Source: Sphingomonas sp. 1F27F7B (lineage in GTDB: Bacteria > Pseudomonadota > Alphaproteobacteria > Sphingomonadales > Sphingomonadaceae). Taken from it: DNA of 64,000 nt. Below are positions 62,159 through 64,000 of the stretch, piece after piece. Both the position numbers and the translations under genes were made by a program. The first letter of the stretch is position 1. Each line of letters starts with the position of its first letter. The DNA lies in assembly GCF_005503355.1 (NCBI RefSeq), contig NZ_SCMK01000016.1, positions 1-64,000 of the forward strand, read 5' to 3'. The notes under the pieces were generated by a model. The model saw nothing but the letters and a program-made list of their open reading frames with translations, did not search any database and was not told the origin of the DNA.

Positions 62159-63496
62159 TCAACCTTGCGCGCTCTCGACAAATTCGAGCCGCATGATCGT
62201 TCCGCCGGCCGGCGCCTCCAGCGCCAGCGCCGCGCCGCCGTGCAAGGTCATGACCTGGCGGACCAGATTCAGCCCAAGGCCCGAGCCGGTGCCGCGCGCG
62301 CGCAGCCGGTGGAAGGGATCGAACACGCGGTCGCGTTCTCCCTGCGGAATGCCGGGGCCGTCATCCTCGACTTCGATGGACGCTCCCTCGATGCGCAAGG
62401 TCACGTTCCGCCCGCCATGATCGACGGCGTTCTGGATGAGGTTCGCAAGCACGCGCTCGATCGCGGCGGGATCCCCCCGCACCGGCCGGCCGCCCAGATC
62501 GGCGACTTCCAGGTCGCCGCCGCCGGTGATCACCAGCGGCGCGATATCGGCGGCGACGCCGCGCGCGATATGGCCCAGGTCCACGCCGTCGCGAAGCGGA
62601 GCAATGCGTTCGAGCCTCTGCAGATCGAGCAATTGCTCCGCCAGCGTGGCCAGGCGGGCGACGTCGCGCTGCAGGCGCGATGCCAGCGGGATGTCGGCCG
62701 AAGCCTCGATCTTGGCCTGCAATATCGCAATGGGAGTCCGCAGCTCGTGCGCCGCGTCGACGATGAAGCGCTGCTGCCGGTCATAGCCTTCGTCGAGCCG
62801 CCGGAGCGCGCCGTTCATGGACTCGACCAACGGCACCACCTCCGCCGGCAGCCCCTCGGGCGACAGCCGGGCGCCGCGCCGGTCGATGTCTATCCGCCCC
62901 GCTTGCCGGGCGGCGATGGAGAGCCGCCGGAACGCGCGCCGGATGATCAGCGGCGTGACGACGACGGTGATCACCGCCAACAGGCTCAGCACCGGGATCA
63001 TCATCAGGTTCGACAGGAAGAGCACGACGAAGGTCATGCTGAACAGCCCGCCCTTGCCGATCACGGTAAACGCGCCCGCCGGCCCGGATGCGCGGCGCAC
63101 CACGGCAATGTCGCGGAACGGCGGCGACGTGTCCCGGATGTCGGCGAAGGTGATGCGATCGAGGTTGCGCGCGATCGGCCGGTAGAGCGAGGGCACATCG
63201 CCGAATGCGATCAGTTCGCCGTGATCGCTGCGTGCAACGAACCACAGGCCGGGAGTGGTCGCCCGCAGGGCCGCGAGTTCCTGCGTCTCCGCCAGCCGAA
63301 GCCGGCCGTCGGCGCCGCGCTCGATCGCGCGTGCCGCCACTTCGGTGAACTCCGGATCGATCAGCGCGCCGCCCTCGTCGGCGCGGATGAGATAGGCGAC
63401 CAGCGCCGCGCTGAAGAGCAGCAGGATCGTAATCTGGAAGGCGAGCAGCCGGACGATCAGCTGGCGCTTGAGCGATACCGGCCGGGACACCCTCAT
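62159..63496 (-). CDS. Sensor histidine kinase
   Basis: 445 residues. Two transmembrane helices (about 16-38 and 150-180) flank a periplasmic sensor of about 110 residues. Then HAMP-like linker, H-box DAAHELRTPIAILQ (phosphorylated His), N-box NLIQNAVDHG, G1 DDGPGIPQGE and G2 GSGLGLNLV. The start overlaps the response-regulator stop (ATGA), typical of a co-expressed pair. The sensed signal is unknown; a QseC/TctE-like architecture is the closest. Confidence 0.92.
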   Translation of the reverse strand: MRVSRPVSLKRQLIVRLLAFQITILLLFSAALVAYLIRADEGGALIDPEFTEVAARAIERGADGRLRLAETQELAALRATTPGLWFVARSDHGELIAFGDVPSLYRPIARNLDRITFADIRDTSPPFRDIAVVRRASGPAGAFTVIGKGGLFSMTFVVLFLSNLMMIPVLSLLAVITVVVTPLIIRRAFRRLSIAARQAGRIDIDRRGARLSPEGLPAEVVPLVESMNGALRRLDEGYDRQQRFIVDAAHELRTPIAILQAKIEASADIPLASRLQRDVARLATLAEQLLDLQRLERIAPLRDGVDLGHIARGVAADIAPLVITGGGDLEVADLGGRPVRGDPAAIERVLANLIQNAVDHGGRNVTLRIEGASIEVEDDGPGIPQGERDRVFDPFHRLRARGTGSGLGLNLVRQVMTLHGGAALALEAPAGGTIMRLEFVESAQG

Positions 63497-64000
63497 GGGC
63501 AATGCCGCAGCAGATAGCCGACACCGCGGATGGTGTGGATCTCGACTTCGGCATCGGCTTCGGAAAGCCGCCTGCGCAGACGCGAGATGTGCGAATCGAG
63601 CGTGTTCGACTGGATCTCGTCGTCGAAGCCGTAGACGGCATCCTCGAGTGCGGTGCGCAGCACCGTTCGCCCCCGCCGCCGCATCAGTGCCGCGAGCACG
63701 CGCAATTCGCGCCGCGGCAGATCGAGGCGCTCCCCGCGCACCACCGCTTCGTCGTGCGACATGTCGTAGACCAGCTCGCCGACCTGCACCTCATGAAGGG
63801 GCAGCGCCGCCGGCCGCCGCCGGATCGCGCGGATGCGCGCGAGGAGTTCCTCCATCGCGAAGGGCTTGGCGAGGTAATCGTCGGCCCCGAGATCAAGGCC
63901 GGAGACGCGATCCTCCACCTCGGCGCGGGCCGTTATCACGATCACCGGGATGCCGGGAATGCACTGCCGCAGCTCCGGGATCGCTTCGACGCCGTCTCCG
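63493..64000 (-). CDS. OmpR-family response regulator (partial)
   Basis: The frame enters at the right edge; the receiver N-terminus with the phospho-accepting Asp lies outside. Visible receiver parts are GIPVIVITARAE and LDLGADDYLAKPF with the conserved Lys. The C-terminal winged helix shows LPRRELRVLAALMRRRGRTV and SRLRRRLSEADAEVEIHTIR, then VGYLLR. It partners with the adjacent histidine kinase, and the stop overlaps that gene's start. Confidence 0.92.
   Translation of the reverse strand, partial: GDGVEAIPELRQCIPGIPVIVITARAEVEDRVSGLDLGADDYLAKPFAMEELLARIRAIRRRPAALPLHEVQVGELVYDMSHDEAVVRGERLDLPRRELRVLAALMRRRGRTVLRTALEDAVYGFDDEIQSNTLDSHISRLRRRLSEADAEVEIHTIRGVGYLLRHCP

Overview
The window reads as chromosomal DNA of a GC-rich alphaproteobacterium of the sphingomonad type (Sphingomonas or a close relative). 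The reasons are dense, strongly coupled genes, a PEP-CTERM/exosortase-A polysaccharide locus, a TonB-dependent receptor beside a degradation cluster, a long archaeal/eukaryotic-type prolyl-tRNA synthetase, and many short palindromic intergenic repeats. No rRNA, tRNA, CRISPR array, insertion sequence or prophage was recognised. The genus is an inference from gene content.

Layout. 0-4.4 kb is the edge of an exosortase-A exopolysaccharide locus: a cut-off membrane protein, a glycosyltransferase, a 50-residue membrane protein, an O-glycosylation ligase and an acyltransferase. 4.5-7.5 kb holds topoisomerase IB, an MscS channel and two small proteins. 7.6-10.1 kb has a TetR regulator, a MaoC dehydratase and a thiolase. 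10.2-18 kb has a 30-residue membrane protein, a diverged glucokinase, a YkvA-like protein, PHB depolymerase, an ABC exporter and a carbamoyltransferase. 18-31.9 kb is mostly housekeeping: Ohr/OhrR, RNase R, glycerol-3-phosphate dehydrogenase, a PilZ protein, ProRS, a drug/metabolite transporter and envelope proteins. 32.3-37.2 kb is the glycine cleavage operon (gcvT-gcvH-gcvPA-gcvPB) behind a tandem glycine riboswitch, with a miniature inverted-repeat element inside it. 38-40.5 kb is ispH-thrB-rnhA.

40.5-56.2 kb is the accessory-looking part: a beta-mannosidase/serine hydrolase pair, a TetR regulator, a TonB receptor, an acyl-CoA ligase, a secreted esterase, an MFS transporter, and a tightly coupled operon of hydrolase, SCP-x-type thiolase, short-chain dehydrogenase and a second hydrolase. 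Three promoters here share palindromic or near-identical elements, which suggests one regulon for import and CoA-dependent breakdown of a hydrophobic ester or carboxylic acid. The substrate cannot be read from the sequence. At its outer edge are a terminator, a possible relict receptor C-terminus, an AT-rich island and a perfect 13-bp inverted repeat.

56.5-60.4 kb is a coupled operon of a polysaccharide deacetylase, a GNAT acetyltransferase and two penicillin-binding-type serine hydrolases. 60.5-64 kb carries three small exported proteins and a two-component system whose regulator runs off the window.

Repeats form a second layer. A roughly 136-bp element with palindromic ends occurs three times, with shorter relatives. 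Hairpins built on CCCCTCCC mark several gene ends. A 44-bp box is duplicated upstream of a saccharopine-dehydrogenase-like gene and proS.
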